Assembly: GCA_002367355.1 (NCBI GenBank)
Contig: DFBQ01000068.1
Location: forward strand, 1-8,089
Direction of reading: 5' to 3'
Origin: Deltaproteobacteria bacterium UBA3076
GTDB lineage: Bacteria > Desulfobacterota > Dissulfuribacteria > Dissulfuribacterales > UBA3076
Length of the DNA: 8,089 nucleotides
Both the position numbers and the translations under genes were made by a program. Below, one piece after another: positions 7,480-8,089 of the stretch; position 1 is the stretch's first letter, and each line of letters begins with the position of its first letter. Under the pieces are notes generated by a model, which had not been told where the DNA came from, did not search any database, and worked only from the letters and a program-made list of their open reading frames with translations.

Positions 7480-7714
7480 ACAGAACTCCTCACAGGCACT
7501 TGCATTCCTGATACAAGGGCAATTCTATAGTTATAACCGTACACATTCCTTGGCATGGAGTGAATAATTACCTATATCAAGTTGGCTGAACTATAGGACC
7601 TTATCGTAGCAAATAAACAGCATATCACCAATAGTATCCCCGAAAAGTATTCAGGTCTGTCCAAAATGTAGTTCATCAATTGGTCTGAGGCTACAGATTT
7701 TAAGATAAATATTT

Positions 7715-7930
7715 TTGGTTCTTCGCTGTTTAGTGTGGGTAATGGGTCAATTATACGCCAGGGCAGCCAGCATCTATTTTACCTGTCGCAGAAAAGGAAT
7801 CACTGTCCGGAGTACAATCGACTGTCTCATTGCCCAGATAGCCTTGGAACACGACCTATTCCTCATTCACAATGACAGCGATTTCGACGCCATGGCGCCT
7901 GTAATCGGTCTGCGCCTCATAATTATATAG
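7715..7930 (+). pseudogene. 5'-truncated VapC-like PIN-domain toxin remnant
   Basis: The 71-codon frame from the TTG at 7715 (or ATG at 7742) to TAG at 7930 encodes what looks like the C-terminal half of a VapC-type PIN ribonuclease. The match is the pattern AASIYFTCRRKGITVRSTID, then CLIAQIALEHDLFLIHND, then DF and GLRLI. VapC proteins of this kind usually have AA-x-LY-x-LR-x-KGIT, STIDCLIA and HND-x-DF here. Asp36 and Asp54/Asp56 correspond to the C-terminal acidic active-site residues. The N-terminal half, with the first catalytic Asp (usually in a VDTS-like motif), is missing: a TAA stands in frame at 7706-7708, and I find no matching N-terminus in the other plus frames back to 7560. Intact VapCs are about 130 residues. 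No antitoxin gene is visible. It is most likely a dead remnant, the only coding trace on the plus strand. Confidence 0.65.
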
Positions 7931-7976
7931 ACGCTTGCTAAATCCGAAAGTTCGTTTCCTGAGAGATATTTCCTGG

Positions 7977-8040
7977 TCTGCTGATCGATTTGATAAGCGG
8001 GCGCGGAGCACCCGCTTATCCGTAGCCCTGTTTGAGCAGA
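7977..8040. repeat. Nested inverted repeat with 10-bp inner stem
   Basis: The inner arms GATAAGCGGG (7992-8001) and CCCGCTTATC (8011-8020) pair perfectly over 10 bp around a 9-nt loop that can add two more pairs after a mismatch. Outer arms TCTGCT (7977-7982) and AGCAGA (8035-8040) give a second, 6-bp step. No T-run follows on either strand, so it is not a classical terminator. A REP-like palindrome, a protein-binding site or a small folded RNA are all possible. Confidence 0.5.
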
Positions 8041-8089
8041 TCACCGAAAATACACCTTCCTCTCCTCAGACAGCTAAAACGCCAGATCG

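Larger units (their letters stand above)
7480..8089. other. Gene-poor region with degraded remnants
   Basis: About 610 nt without an intact recognisable gene. From 7480 to about 7710 the sequence is AT-rich with stops in every plus-strand frame; it contains the GTPase leader and its weak -10-like boxes. From 7715 to 7930 there is a truncated PIN-domain remnant on the plus strand. From 7977 to 8040 there is a nested inverted repeat. A plus-strand frame stays open from 7923 to the window edge, but I recognise nothing in it. I see no tRNA, insertion-sequence end or CRISPR repeat. Confidence 0.6.

Noticed and set aside
7524..7580. Promoter for the GTPase gene (TTGATA at 7580-7575 with TATAAC at 7535-7530 or TATAGA at 7529-7524, minus strand)
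   Set aside because: The spacing between TTGATA and either -10-like box is far too long (about 39-45 nt) and the sequences 17 nt upstream of the boxes are poor -35 matches; not supported as a promoter call.
7856..8044. Minus-strand 62-codon open frame opposite the toxin remnant
   Set aside because: It overlaps the PIN remnant antisense and has no motif or ribosome binding site; probably a shadow frame.
7923..8089. Plus-strand frame open to the window edge after the toxin remnant
   Set aside because: No clear start codon with a ribosome binding site and no recognisable motif; it spans the inverted repeat. Sequence beyond the window would be needed.

Overview
The window looks like a chromosomal segment of a Gram-negative bacterium of the Deltaproteobacteria/Desulfobacterota type. 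This is an inference from gene order (yebC-ruvC-ruvA-ruvB followed by a LonB/LonC-like protease), from protein style and from moderate base composition; there is no rRNA or other decisive marker. All intact genes lie on the minus strand, so transcription runs from high to low coordinates.

Layout in transcription order. (1) About 8089-7480 holds no intact gene: a 5'-truncated remnant of a VapC/PIN-domain toxin on the plus strand (7715-7930), a strong nested inverted repeat (7977-8040) and the leader of the next gene. (2) 7479-6118 encodes a 453-residue dynamin-superfamily GTPase whose G domain closely resembles eukaryotic EHD proteins but carries hydrophobic membrane segments instead of an EH domain. 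Its stop codon runs into a 13-bp hairpin (6090-6118). (3) 6089-5972 is an AT-rich intergenic stretch with small repeats and the yebC leader. (4) 5971-123 is one tightly packed operon of six genes: yebC, ruvC, ruvA, ruvB, a LonB/LonC-like AAA-Lon protease of 806 residues, and a conserved-looking hypothetical protein of 161 residues. Junctions are +2 nt, a 1-nt TGATG overlap, a 4-nt ATGA overlap, +2 nt and +21 nt. (5) 122-1 is a repeat-bearing intergenic region.

RuvA, RuvB and RuvC form the Holliday-junction branch-migration and resolution machine. YebC belongs to a family with transcription- or translation-related roles and often sits next to ruv genes. The Lon-like protease has an intact Ser657/Lys700 dyad, but the usual Walker A and Walker B residues are not visible where the family normally has them, which makes its ATP dependence a real question.

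Most of the window is ordinary housekeeping. The points most worth a second look are the EHD-like membrane GTPase, the protease with degenerate nucleotide-binding motifs inside a recombination operon, and the unrecognised last gene of that operon.
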